DNA of 64,000 nt from Styela clava (GCF_964204865.1 NC_135252.1:19675383-19739382); one strand, 5' to 3'. Counted from the stretch's first letter, positions 47,468-58,722 are shown. Numbers and translations: made by a program. The notes: a model not told the origin generated them from the letters alone.

Positions 47468-47764
47468 ATATTTATCCCAGGGCAGCAGGTCAGCAGGTAG
47501 AGTGAAGTCGATAAAGACGGCTCAATCATATGACGAACCACGGCCTACCGGTATCGTCCGGTTACTAGTCCATGTCGGGTACCGGTATGGGATTAGTTAG
47601 CCAGTTCAGCAGTTATTGTATTCGTCTTCGGAAGCATGGACTTGATGGTGAAGGAATCCGTAAGTGACCAACGGCAACGGCAACGGCAACGGGTACGTGA
47701 ACAACCCTATGGCAGTAAGAACTGCAGCAATATTCTCACACTTAACCATAGGATAGGATAGGAT
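47468..47764 (-). mobile_element. SINE remnants, minus orientation
   Basis: Contains the reversed SINE tail and body: TATTTATCCCAGGG, GTCGATAAAGACGGCTCAAT, CGAACCACGGCC, GGAAGCATGGACTTGATGG and GTGAACAACCCTATGG. A small CAACGG expansion lies near 47679-47695. A separate reversed tail motif, ATAGGATAGGATAGGATTGG, follows at 47749. Confidence 0.6.
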
Positions 47765-47769
47765 TGGGT

Positions 47770-47850
47770 GGAGGCTAACCCGCCATAAGGGCTAACTCGC
47801 CATGGACCACTCGCCATGCGACGGCGGTTAACGGGTTAGCCTGCAACTGT
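47770..47850. repeat. Cluster of GCTAACTCGCCAT-like motifs
   Basis: GGCTAACCCGCCATAAGG, GGCTAACTCGCCATGG, CCACTCGCCATGCG and GGTTAACGGGTTAGCC occur within 80 bp. GCTAACTCGCCATG is also the core of the minisatellite at 53749-54126, on the far side of the large transposon. Confidence 0.45.
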
Positions 47851-48561
47851 GCGGAGGCTCTTCTTGTAATGGGAGATGGAAATGTGGCTGTTTATACTAA
47901 CAACTTCAATAGTAAGGATAAATATATTAAATTAAATGTGTTTGATTACAATACCTACTGTGCAAATGGTAACAAAGTGACAAGAAAACGGGCTTATATG
48001 TCGGAAGGCATACCGGTACCGTACGGTACTCGACGCGCAAAAGATGTCTCAACTTATCATTTTCATCTAAGCATGCTAAATATATCATCATATTAATGGA
48101 GGGTATTCATTAACGCCGCTGAGCGTCGCCATTTTGTTTTTATGTGGGCATGCGCGGGAAAGTACTGTCTTCTGCTTCCCCGCGACGTTGGACTGGTTTG
48201 GGCTTTTCGATTGCAATGGCGGCTCGTGCGTCTGGTGGTTTCAAATTGCATTGCTGCGTACCGTTGTGTAATGACGATAGCCGTTACTCATCAGACTTAT
48301 CGTTCCACTCTTTCCCCAAAAATGAAGAGAGCGTGGATTCACAGTATTCGTCGCGATCCTGGTAAACATTTTCAAGTAAGTCAGTATTTTGTGGCAAATA
48401 TTTTTTTCTTCTGGTTTTAATTTAGTTTTGACCCTGATTTTCTCTTCTCGCTTCTACTTTAGTTATTAGGCTATATCTATGCGGTTGTAGGCTATATGTG
48501 AGTGTATTTAAGGTGAGCACAGTCCACGACTTTCTTTTACAGTTTTAGCAACAGTAATTTA

Positions 48562-48736
48562 ACTAATGATTTGGTTTCTACGAGACTAACTACTTATCCT
48601 TCTTCCATGCTTTTGTGCCGGTATGCATACAATGCAAGGTTGCTGTAGCAAGAGTAAAGATAACTATCCCACAGTCCTAAGTGATTCAAGAGTCTTGCAG
48701 TGAGTCTTAGTGTGCAGCAAGACTCTTGAATCACTT
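48562..48736 (+). repeat. Dispersed repeat ending in a 20-bp perfect hairpin
   Basis: Second copy of the sequence at 21531-21700, here in the first intron of the transposase relic. Its end forms a perfect stem: AAGTGATTCAAGAGTCTTGC at 48679-48698 pairs with 48717-48736 across an 18-base loop. The other copy has only part of the left arm. Confidence 0.65.
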
Positions 48737-49257
48737 ATTAAATTAATTTAACTTCTGCTCTTTTCAAATCTTAGTTGGGGCTCTTCTGATTCTGTAGACT
48801 AATAGACTAAGTGTTTATTTTGTCAATACCGGTATCTTCCTGGTGTACTGATTATGGGAATTAAGCTAAACTTAATAACCTATATTATTATTAGGTGGGC
48901 ATAAATTGATTCCTTGAAGCCTAGCTTCACTTTAGTTGGTGTTATTTATTCAGTTCGTATCAGCTAGTTTATATTGACTTATTAAAACAGATTACACCAA
49001 GCACGCGAGTTCGCGGCAACCATTTCAGACCCGAAGACATTTATGAGACGCCTTCTGGTCGACGCCGTTTGCACCACAACTCAGTTCCATCAAAATTTAG
49101 TTGGACAAAGTTAATTGCAGAGAGACCACTGCCAAATAGACTGAGGTAAAACAGAATATATCATTTTTTAAGTTAGACTATACCACCATACTAGTATCAA
49201 ACCAAAATTTAAAATTAACCAATTTGAAAAAATATTTTGACCCAAAGTCTAGAATAT

Positions 49258-49709
49258 CTGGGTAGTCCAACATTGTCGGCTCCGCGGGCCACAAAATAAT
49301 TTTTTCCTTGTTCGCGGGCCACAATAGTGCCAAGAATAGGTAAACAGTGCAACACAAAACAAACACTTTTTATTGTGCAAACACACAGTTATAAGACATA
49401 GCCTGCTCTGGCTAATAGAATCCGCATTCGATTCTTAGTTTTCTATGATGCCTATATTGTTAGCATATATTCTCGACCAAAAAGATAGAAAGCCAAATAC
49501 TAATTTAGACTACCAAGCACATCATTTAACTTCGCTAGTTGCCTCACAGCTAGCCATAACACTAGTCAATTCAGTGCCATTAGAGATGTAACGATATGTA
49601 AAAATATCTTTCTGATTAATTTTATTACGAAATGCGATTTTTTGATTCTCTCCGAATGTGATGCGGGCCACAGATAATGGAGCGGCGGGCCTGGGTTTGG
49701 ACCACCCTG
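49258..49709. mobile_element. hAT-like MITE nested in the two-gene transposon
   Basis: The left end CTGGGTAGTCCAAC matches, inverted, the right end CAGGGTGGTCCAAACCCAGG. GCGGGCCACA words lie near both ends. The flanks GTCTAGAA and GTCCAGAT are partly alike but spaced a few bases from the left end. It sits in the intron between transposase exons 2 and 3. Confidence 0.6.
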
Positions 49710-49869
49710 GTCCAGATTCAACTCATTTGGAAAAAATGACTCAAATCTTTTTGTGAGTACACAAACTTTCAGCAACACTGAAACGCGCAAAAATACAATT
49801 TTGTTTTTGATTTACACATATACATGCAATGCAGAGGATTCAATACTTGAAGCAGTAATTTGGGTACAA

Positions 49870-49955
49870 TATGACTTTTCACGATATCTGGTTCGTCATA
49901 TAATTGAGCCGTCTTATCATCCTTCCTTTTCCCAGGATGAATATGTGATTTCTTT
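49870..49955 (+). mobile_element. 3' SINE fragment
   Basis: CTGGTTCGTCATATAATTGA, then GCCGTCTTATCATCCTTCC and CCCAGGATGAATATGTGA correspond to the last ~85 bp of the SINE. It lies just upstream of the acceptor of transposase exon 3. Confidence 0.6.
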
Positions 49956-51059
49956 GCTAATGAATTTCATTATATTTGTTCAGAACCACTGATGCCACTG
50001 TACCAAGCAGTCGAACCAGCAGTCTGAGTTTTAATCACACTAATCCTACTCAAGTGGTTCACAACTACTGCATTGTAGTGAAAACAGCTGAAGAAAAACT
50101 TGAGCAAGCTTTGAAAGAAATTGAGAATTTAAAAACTCAAGTTTCAAAGCTGTCAATATCTAAATTCGGTATGGAACGTTTCAAGGCGTCAAGCTCCATG
50201 ATTAAATATTATACTGACTTTAGTTCTTATTGTTTATTGATTGACTTTTTCAACATATTGTTGGACTGTGCTTTTAACACTATGGTCTGCTGTAAGCGAA
50301 GAAGTTAGTAATGGAAGTAGCGATTTTTTAGACCACCCCTGTATGAAGCGATCGCTTCCACTGGCTGATGAACTGTTTTTATTTTTGTGTCGTCTGAGAC
50401 AGGGCTTTGATAAGATCCATCTTAGTGATGTTTTTTGCATATCACAATCCACTGTCTCTCGGATAGTTATCACATGGGCTAGTTTTCTTTATTTTACCTT
50501 GGCGTCTATCCCAATTTGGCCTACTCGTGAGCAGGTTTATGAAAATATGCCACAGTGTTTCAAAAACCAAGGTTATGGATCTACACGCATAGTCCTTGAC
50601 TGTTGTAAATTTTTTTGCCAGTCACCATCTTCACTCATGCTCCAAAGTGAGTTTTTCTCATTTTATAAAAACCATACAACATTAAAATGTTTATTGGGTA
50701 TTGCTCCCCATGGTCCAATAACTTTTGTCAGTGTATTATTTTGTAGTAGTATATCAGACAGTGAAATAACCCGGAGATCTGGAATTTTGAGTTTGCTTGA
50801 AAGAGGGGATTCCGTAATGTGCGACAAAGGATTCGCCATCAGGAGTCACTTGGAAGTTAAAGGTGAAAGGGCGGTTCACATATGATGAGGCATTGCGGTC
50901 CAGCAAGATTGCTTCACTTAGAGTCCACGTAGAACGAGCAATCAGAAGGGTGAAAGAATATCAGTTATTCGAAGGCACTGAGTATGCTAGGAACAGTTAA
51001 TCAACTATGGACTGTTGCTTGCTTATTAACCAACTTCAGCGGTCCTTTGTGGCTCAACG

Positions 51060-51396
51060 CGGCGGTGTGGCTCAACGGGCTAAGCGTTAGGAATACGCTC
51101 GCCACCGCACCTCTAACTACTCTGCGCGAGTTCGCAGGTTCGAGTCCCATACAGGGATGGTTATGTGCGAGAGGATTGCTGGACTCCTCGCCGTCGTTTG
51201 GTGGTTCACGTAACCGCTGGTCGGTTACGGCTTCCTTCACCACCAAGTCCATGCTTCCGAAAACAAACAATACAGTAAATCTAATCCCATACCCGACTTG
51301 GAATGGTAACCGGACGAGAGGCCGTGGTTCGCCATATGGATAAGCCGTCTTATCGGCTTTCCTCTCCCCCGGGATAAATATGTAAATCCTATCCTA
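51060..51396 (+). mobile_element. tRNA-derived SINE, full length
   Basis: Head GGCGGTGTGGCTCAACGGGC with the A-box region, B box GGTTCGAGTCC near 51138, body and tail GGGATAAATATGTAAATCCT, then ATCCTA. It is very close to the copy at 58723-59083, so this subfamily is probably young. It landed directly downstream of the broken end of the transposase relic. Confidence 0.85.
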
Positions 51397-51813
51397 GAAG
51401 TAGGTATTTAGTTTTACTTTGTTTATTGTTGAATAATTATTTTGAGTTCGAGCAGTTTAGTTTATCAAATACGTTCAGGACATATTTTATGTCTCTTCAA
51501 AGATCTTAGCTTTGTTTGAATATACAGCAGATGGTGTGGGTATTACAACATTATTAGGTTATTCAGAAAAGCCTTTTGTACTGCCTGTTTTCAACAAATT
51601 GCACTATGGCGAATACACAAAATACTAATTTATTGAAAAATAGTTGAAAGCCCAAAGCAACTGGTTACTACATTTTAAAGCAATAAAATACATAAATGCC
51701 TAGGCGTCTTAAGTTTTTTCTCCTGATATATAATTACGCTTTAGACATTTCACAAAATGAAGAATTTTTGTCCTCAAGATGACATGTCTGATGCAACTCT
51801 ATTTATGAAATGA

Positions 51814-53542
51814 TCATAAAAAAAAGCATTCCAGACGCATTTGTAGGTCCAGAAAATATGCATCATCAAAATATATGCGATCAATAAAACATGCACCCGA
51901 AGGTAAAAGAATAATGATATCACACCACTTGAGTCCTGTGATTCCTAAACACCCCATTATTTGAAAATAATAATCATGATTCATTTTCAATGTCCATTCC
52001 CCTTTATCATTTTTGAAAAGACAAGAAACCTTGTCAAAGTGTCAGACATTGGGCATTTGACTTCTAATAAGCCATAGCATGGGTTGCCATCGCAAGATGG
52101 GTCGTAAACTTTGCGATCTGGTGAACAACACAACCAGGGACAGGTTGAAGATATTACCAATCCACATGGGGAACACTGGCATTTTTTTATTTCCTCGTAT
52201 AATTTTACTGCTTCTGGTTCCATTTGGATACCTCTTTACATCGCTGCAGTTTGAAAAAATTTGGAAGAAGTAAGATTTGAAGCAAGGGAGTCAAAATTTG
52301 AAACACGTTTATAAATTCGGCCAAATTTGGATGCTGTAATTCTAAATTTTCGTTGTTGGTGCCAAATTGGAGAGTTATACTGATTTCGAGTCATAAATTC
52401 AATGTGTTTACAATCTTCTCTGCCCAAAGTCGGATTTTGCATCACTTTGTGTTGCATTTCTGTTAACACCGTGTTAGTCTGTGGAGACAAACTAGACAGA
52501 GGGAGAGGAGGGAATTCAAAACTTTTCTCAACACATATCTGCTGATATGCTAGAGGACTCCCAAATGGTGCTTGTCCAAAATTTGTTGAAATACTTACAA
52601 CAGAAGATGGATTTGACGGCAAAATTGTATTTAACTGAATATTATATTGACTAAAATTTAAAAAGCTCTGCCATTGCGGGATTCTTCCACGTTTGTTTGT
52701 TTGAGTGCTGCGAATTGTCCTGATGGATTTCGAACATGGATTTTGAATAATAATTTTTTGGATAGGCAGCTGCTTGAATCCTTCGCTTCTTGGATGATGC
52801 CATGATTGTAATTGCATAGTGCCAGTAATAGCTGGGGGGACTTTCTTTAGTTGGAGATTGCTGAAATGCGCAGTGCAGTACAACAATGCTAAAGAATGAC
52901 AGCAAATTGCTTCTCCCACTGTGCAGGAGCAAGTAGCACTCAGTACATTGACCGCCGCAAAGTTACAAATAATGAATGGGGTGGCTCGTTTTTTCTTTGT
53001 GATCGATAACATCTTGCCTTTATTAAAAAATTCTGACCATCTGGGAAAACTGTGAAAATAATAATGCATATTAGTGATAAGTTACAGCTTAATTTGCTTT
53101 CATGGTTAAATCGAAACCTAGGTGTAATGAGATTAGATAGTTAATTTATTTCAAACTCCTTCATTGTACAAAAATGCCAACAGCAGACGGAGATTCCAGG
53201 AAAGCTGTGTAATTTATAAGCTGCCCCTGCTTTATAGATCCCCTATAAAAATAAATAGGTAAATCCTGAATAGCCCATGAATAAATATACACCACAAGTC
53301 ATTATTTACTGAGGTTCTTAATGCTTAAAATTATAACAGTGGTCCCGCTCGCTCAAAAATCTTACTTGTTCTACCTAACTTACCATACCTTTGTAATCGT
53401 GGATGAAAGACTCCCAGAAGTATTTGTATCCTCTCTTGGCGCTATTTCCATTCCCTGCATGCTTTTCAGCATATTCTGTAACGTCATCAAAACTAAAATC
53501 AGGAAGATATTTCAAATCGTCGCTAAAGCTACGCTCAGCCAT
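51814..53542 (-). pseudogene. SWIM zinc finger / YqaJ-type nuclease relic
   Basis: Exon 1 (53542-53389) encodes MAERSFSDDLKYLPDFSFDD to GYKYFWESFIHDYK, the usual N-terminus of these proteins. It splices in phase to an exon with an acceptor after ATTTTCACAG near 53049 (DGQNFLIKARCYRSQRKNEP). A frameshift near 52960 moves to the SWIM finger CSCTVGEAICCH. The YqaJ part follows: IEFMTRNQYNSPIWHQQRKF, RITASKFGRIYKR, then a TAA (52236-52238) where a residue is expected, then EAVKLYEE, CSPCGLVIS, SPDRKVYDP (catalytic Asp region) and LLEVKCP (Glu/Lys of the nuclease core). A one-base shift near 52020 leads to KGEWTLKMNHDYYFQIMGCL and GLKWCDIIILL, ending at TGA 51814. It thus has three lesions in an otherwise complete gene. 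In YqaJ-family proteins this core is a PD-(D/E)xK-like exonuclease; its role in transposition is not established. Confidence 0.85.
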
Positions 53543-53748
53543 TACACAGACAGATAAAAAAAAAACGCGCAAGAGTAACAATCGCGAAGTCGTCGTCTGA
53601 CGTCCTGCTCACTATCCAGTGGAGGCGCTAAAGAGGTGAATACCCTCCATTGATTGTATGAGCACTGAATCAACAACAACGCTAAATATATCAAAAGTTC
53701 TATTTTGCTACCGGCAGTCTCATTTTATTCTAACAGCCGTTGATTGCG

Positions 53749-54126
53749 AGCAGAGAGGGAGAGAGAGAGCTAACTCGCCATGTCTTTATTCTTTATAATT
53801 GACGATCGACATCGCCACTTCGAGAGAGAGAGGGCTAACTCGCCATGTCTTTATTCTTTCTAATTGACGATCGACATCGCGAGTTCGAGAGAGAGAGGGC
53901 TAACTCGCCATGTCTTTATTCTTTATAATTGACGATCGACATCGCGAGTTCGAGAGAGAGAGAGGGCTAACTCGCCATGTCTTTATTCTTTATAATTGAC
54001 CATCGACATCGCGAGTTCGAGAGAGAGAGAGAGAGGGCTAACTCGCCATGTCTTTATTCTTTATAATTGACCATCGACATCGCCATTTCGAGAGAGAGAG
54101 AGGGCTAACTCGCCATGTCTTTCTCT
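53749..54126. repeat. ~65-bp minisatellite with variable GA tracts
   Basis: Six units of GAGAG(AG)n, then GGCTAACTCGCCATGTCTTT, ATTCTTTATAATTGACGATC and GACATCGCGAGTTC. Units are 63-71 bp because the GA tract varies. The last unit breaks off after CATGTCTTT and joins the satellite array directly. Confidence 0.9.
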
Positions 54127-57100
54127 TAAGGGGAGTACTCCTTTTTCTAAGTTTGAGTAGTTTTAGGTTTAAAGTGTGTGATAAACTTTATATATTCTAC
54201 TTTGATATGAAATTATAAAATCGCGTGCCTCTTGAGCGGAAGGACTTTCTATTATTATTTGAAAATTGCAAAATTTAACCCTTTATCGGTATTGGTAATT
54301 TTGATGAATAGGGGTATCTTCAACAGGGGAGTACTCCTTTATCTAAGTTCGAGTAGTTTTAGGTTCAATGTGTGTGATAAACTTCATTTATTCCACTTTA
54401 ATAGGAAATTATAAAATCGCGTGCCTCTTGAGCGGAAGGACTTTCTATTATTATTTGAAAATTGCAAAATTTAACCCTTTATCGGTATTGGTAATTTTGA
54501 TGAATAGGGGTATCTACAACAGGGAAGTACTCCCTTTTCTAAGTTTGAGTAGTTTTAGGTTTGATGTGTGTGATAAACTTTATATATTCCACTTTGATAT
54601 GAAATTATAAAATTGCGTGTCTCATGAGCGGAAGACCCTCTATTAATATTTGAAAATTGCAAAATTTAACCCTTTATCGGTATAGGTCATTTTGATAAAA
54701 AGGGGTATCTTCAACCGGGGAGTACTCCCTTTATTAAGTGCGAGTAGTTTTAGGTTCAATGTGTGTAATAAATTTTATATATTCCACTTTGATATGAAAT
54801 TATAAAATCGCGTGCCTCTTGAGCGAAAGATATTTCTATTAATATTTAAAAATTGCAAAATTTTACCCGTTTCCGCTTTACGTAATTTTGATGAAAAGGG
54901 GTATCTTCAACAGGGGAATACTCCCTTTTCTAAGTTCGAGTAGTTTTAGATTCAATGTGTATGATAAACTTCATTTATTCCACTTTAATAGGAAATTATA
55001 AAATCGCGTGCTTCTTGACGGGAAGATATTTTTAATAATATTTGAAAATTGCAAAATTTAACCCTTTTTCGCTTTACGTAATTTTGATGAAAAGGGGGTA
55101 TCTTCAGCAAGGGAATACTCCTTTTTCTAAGTTCGAGTAGTTTTAGGTTCAATGTGTGTGATAAAGTTCATATATTCTACTTTGATATGAAATTATAAAA
55201 TCGCGTGCCTCTTGAGCGGAAGATATTTCTATTAATATTTGAAAATTGCAAAATTCAACCCTCTTTTGCTTTACGTAATTTTGATGAAAAGGGGTATCTT
55301 CAACAGGAAAGTACTCTCTTTCCTAAGTTTGAGTAGTTTTAAATTCAATGTGTGTGATAAACTTTATATATTCCACTTTGATATGAAAATATAAAATCGC
55401 GTGCCTCTTGAGCGGAACATATTTCTATTAATATTTGAAAATTGCAAAATTTACCATTTTTACGTTTCACGTAATTTTGATGAATAGGGGTATCTTCAAC
55501 AAGCAAGTACTCCCATTTTTAAGTTTGAGTAGTTTTAGGTTCAATATGTGTGATAAACTTCATATATTCTACTTTGATATGAAATTATAAAATCGCGTGC
55601 TTCTTGAGCGGAAAATATTTCTATTAATATTTAAAAATTGCAAAATGTGACCCTTTTTCGCTTTACGTAATTTTGATGAAAAGGGGTATCTTCAACAGGG
55701 GAGTACTCCTTTTTCTAAGTTCGAGTAGTTTTAGGTTCAATGTGTGTGATAAATTTTATATATTCCACTTTGATATGAAATTATAAAATCGCGTGCCTCT
55801 TGAGCGGAAGATATTTCTATTAATATTTGAAAATTGCAAAATTTTACCCTTTTCCGCTTTACGTAATTTTGTTGAAAAGGGGTATCTTCAACAGAAGAGT
55901 ACTCCCGTTTCTAAGTTCGAGTAGTTTTCGTGTCAATGTGTGTGATAAACTTCATTTATGCCACTTTGATAGGAAATTATAAAATCGCGTGCCTCTTGAG
56001 AGGAAGATGTTTCTATTAATATTTGAAAATTTCAAAATTTTACCCTTTTTTGCTTTACGTAATTTTGATGAAAAGGGGTATCTTCAACAGGGGAGTACTC
56101 CTTTTTCTAAGTTCGAGTAGTTTCAAGTTCAATGTGTGTGATAAACTTTATATATTCCACTTTGATATGAAATTATAAAATCGCGTGCCTCTTGAGCGGA
56201 AGATATTTTTATTAATATTTGAAAATTGCAAAATTTAACCCGTTTTCGCTTTACGTAATTTTGATAAAAAGGGGTATCTTCAACAGGGGAGTACTCCTTT
56301 TTCTAAGTTCAAGTAATTTTAAGTTCAATGTGTGTGATAAACTTCATATATTCTACTCTGATATGAAATTATAAAATCGCGTGCCTCTTAAGCGGAAGAT
56401 ATTTCTATTAATATTTAAAAATTGCAAAATTTGACCCTTTTTCGCTTTACGTAATTTTGATGAAAAGGGGTATCTTCAACAGGGGAGTACTCCTTTTTCT
56501 AAGTTCAAGTAATTTTAAGTTCAATGTGTGTGATAAACTTCATATATTCTACTCTGATATGAAATTATAAAATCGAGTGCCTCTTAAGCGGAAGATATTT
56601 CTATTAATATTTAAAAATTGCAAAATTTGACCCTTTTTTGCTTTACGTAATTTTGATGAAAAGGGGTATCTTCAACAGGGGAGTACTCCCTTTTCTAAGT
56701 TCGAGTAGTTCTAGGTTCAATGTGTGTGATAAATTTTATATATTCCACTTTGATATGAAATTATAAAATTGCGTGCCTCTTGAGCGGAAGATATTTCTAT
56801 TAATATTTGAAAATTGCAAATATTTACCCTTTTCCGCTTTACGTAATTTTGTTGAAAAAGGGTATCTTCAACAGGGGAGTACTCCCGTTTCTAAGTTAGA
56901 GTAGTTTTCGGTTCAATGTGTGTGATAAACTTTATATATTACACTTTGATATGAAAATATAAAGTAGCGTTCCCATTGAGCGGAAGGACTTTCTATTAAC
57001 ATTTGAAAATTGCACTAATTTAACCCTTTTTTGCTTTACGTAATTTTGTTGAAAAGAGGGCATCTTCAACAGGGGAGTACTCCCGTTTCTAAGTTTGAGT

Positions 57101-57396
57101 AGTTTTAGGTTCAATGTGTGTAATAAACTTTATATATTCCACTTTGATATGAAAATATAAAGTAGCGTTCCCATTGAGCGGAAGGACTTTCTATTAATAT
57201 TTGAAAATTGAAAAATTTAACCCTTTATCGGTATAGGTAATTTTGATGAATAGGGGTATCTTCAACAGGGGAGTACACCCTTTTCTAAGTTCGAGTAGTT
57301 TTAGGTTTAATGTGTGTGATAAACTTCATATATTCCACTTTGATATGAAATTATAAAATCGCGTGCCTCTTGAGCGGAAGGACTTTCTATTAAGAA
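54127..57396. repeat. 196-bp satellite DNA array
   Basis: About 16.7 head-to-tail copies. The AGTACTCC-type word recurs at 54134, 54330, 54526, 54721, 54917, 55114, 55310, 55506, 55702, 55898, 56094, 56290, 56486, 56682, 56878, 57076 and 57272, i.e. spacing 195-198. Each unit holds the palindrome GGGAGTACTCCC (or a near variant), GAGTAGTTTTAGGTTCAATG, AAATCGCGTGCCTCTTGAGC and ATTTGAAAATTGCAAAATTT. Small subgroups (CGGTATTGGTAA versus CGCTTTACGTAA in the same place) cluster at the ends and middle, as expected from local turnover. It carries no coding sequence. Whether it is centromeric, heterochromatic or a small interstitial array cannot be told from 3.3 kb. Confidence 0.95.
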
Positions 57397-58722
57397 CATA
57401 TTTGGACACAATTTATCCCATGTCTGATCTTGAATCTATGCGAGACGCTCTATTAAAAGCGCAGAATAATTTCTTATGAAATTTTCGTAACATCGACTGC
57501 GATTTTCACAACACTAATATTGTTATTAAAATCACCGATTGTTCAAAATCGGAAATTCCCATGCAACGGCTTCTAAAACGTTCGCCGAGATTGTGTTTTC
57601 GTTAAAACAGCTGCCATATTCAGCGTACAATGACTCTTATGTGGCGTGAAATGTTTAATCCGCGACAACTAGAGGAATTTAAAAAGTCCTTCTATATTAA
57701 TTTAATTGTGTACAGTGTAACTCGTTGTTGCGTCGATAGGGTCTACTGTAATATACTACGGCAATCTGTGGACATAATAATGTGAGATAAATTGGGTCAA
57801 CAAAATGAAAGCGTTAATTCTCAAATTACCACGGACATAAAAATGTGTGGTAAAGTGCCTGATAATATCGTGTTGTATGTAATTTTTATTTTCGCAAATT
57901 TGATAAATCTGAGCTGTTCTTGTAATATTGACACGGCTCTATCACATCTCTTTCGGTTATAATGCTTTTAAGACAACCGTTAGACAAATCCCTGAGTCAG
58001 CAATAAAATTTCATTGGGTTAAATTTAGTTCAAAAAGTTGATTGAAGATACTTTACATTAATTATTTTATATTAAAAGTTTCGCTAGTTTTTCCGCCGGT
58101 ATTTTTACAATGAATAAAAAGTGCCTCGCTCGCACAATTGACAAAAAAAAATATGTAATTTTAATCTTTCTTATAAAACAAGACATTTGTCTTCCGCTAT
58201 TTGTGATTTCGGGAGTATAAAAGCTAAAATAAAAATCATTACGGCTGAATAACACGTCAGGCTGCCGCAAAATAATCGGCTATTTTAATAACAACATTAG
58301 CGCTGTGATAATCGTTAATTGTGCATTTTCATGACGATTGTTGGTCTCGGAGAGAGTTACTCGTATCCAGCATAGCTGATGCGTCGGACGATTCAGCATA
58401 TCCACTTACCGACGTACCGAAAAAGTTCGCCCGACGACGTCGCAAGTTTTGCACACGATAAATTACGATTAACCGAAATTGGAAAAAAACGTTTCGAATA
58501 CAGCTCTAGACGAAAACGATACGACAACGGAAACGATAGGGACATCCCTAACATTAGTGTAAAACAAACTGCTGTTGTGCTATCGATTCAGTTTCCAAAC
58601 TGCACTAAAATTTACCGTTCATCTTGATGTTTCTTCCATATCTATAATCGAGAGCAATTCTATAATCGAGAGCAATTCTGCCGTGTGGAATTTAGAAATC
58701 GCCTACGTTTTTTTTTTTTACT
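57397..58722. other. No confidently identified gene
   Basis: Unique-looking sequence after the satellite. An 82-codon plus-strand frame at 58379-58627 (basic, with RRKRYDNGNDRDIPNISVKQ) is open and overlaps a second frame, but I recognise no family and see no splice partners. A 19-bp tandem repeat ATAATCGAGAGCAATTCT lies near 58645-58680. Confidence 0.45.

Larger units (their letters stand above)
48216..51054 (+). pseudogene. THAP-DDE transposase relic
   Basis: Exon 1 (48216-48375) starts MAARASGG and encodes the THAP start (LHCCVPLCNDDSRYSSDLSF, HSFP). It then changes frame near 48320 to KRAWIHSIRRDPGKHFQ. Exon 2 (48991-49145) gives STRVRGNHFRPEDIYETPSG and ends the domain with VPSKFSW; the expected third zinc ligand Cys before xxHF is Arg. 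Exon 3 (from 49984) has a coiled coil (EEKLEQALKEIENLKTQVSK) and YTDFSSYCLLIDFF. A second shift near 50290 leads into the helix-turn-helix (FCISQSTVSRIVITWASFLY) and the DDE_Tnp_4-like core: RIVLDCCKFF (first Asp), KCLLGIAPHGPITFVSVLF, GDSVMCDKGF (second Asp). After a gap and further shifts come RVHVERAIRRVK (Glu) and NQLWTVACLLTNF. At least three frame disruptions and a lost zinc ligand make it a pseudogene. Unbroken relatives act as cut-and-paste transposases in the nucleus. Confidence 0.85.
48098..53648. mobile_element. Two-gene DNA transposon, ISL2EU type, decayed
   Basis: The ends are perfect 12-bp inverted repeats GGAGGGTATTCA (48098-48109 and 53637-53648), with weaker similarity further in (GCGCC/CGCCGC-type words). 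They are flanked by AT on both sides (48096-48097 and 53649-53650), a 2-bp target duplication. The 5551-bp interior holds two convergent relic genes: a spliced THAP/DDE transposase on plus and a SWIM/YqaJ nuclease on minus. As I recall, a THAP transposase paired with a YqaJ-type nuclease and a 2-bp duplication defines the ISL2EU superfamily of eukaryotic DNA transposons. Later insertions inside it are a hAT-like MITE (49258-49709), a SINE (51060-51396) and a dispersed repeat (48562-48736). Both genes are broken, so this copy cannot act alone. Confidence 0.85.

Noticed and set aside
51001-51343. Reading frames of ~90-119 codons on both strands
   Set aside because: They run through the SINE at 51060-51396; the same peptides recur at the other SINE copies (24600-24881, 58692-58953). 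Only the first ~20 codons on plus belong to the transposase relic.
54232-54610. Repeated 60-80-codon frames (FYYYLKIAKFNPLSVLV)
   Set aside because: Translations of adjacent satellite units; frames are not kept through the array.
54127-57396. CRISPR-like array
   Set aside because: Repeats are 196 bp, contiguous and without unique spacers; this is eukaryotic satellite DNA.
58379-58627. Possible exon of a cysteine-poor secreted or cytokine-like gene
   Set aside because: A faint impression only; no family motif could be defended and no neighbouring exon with matching phase was found.
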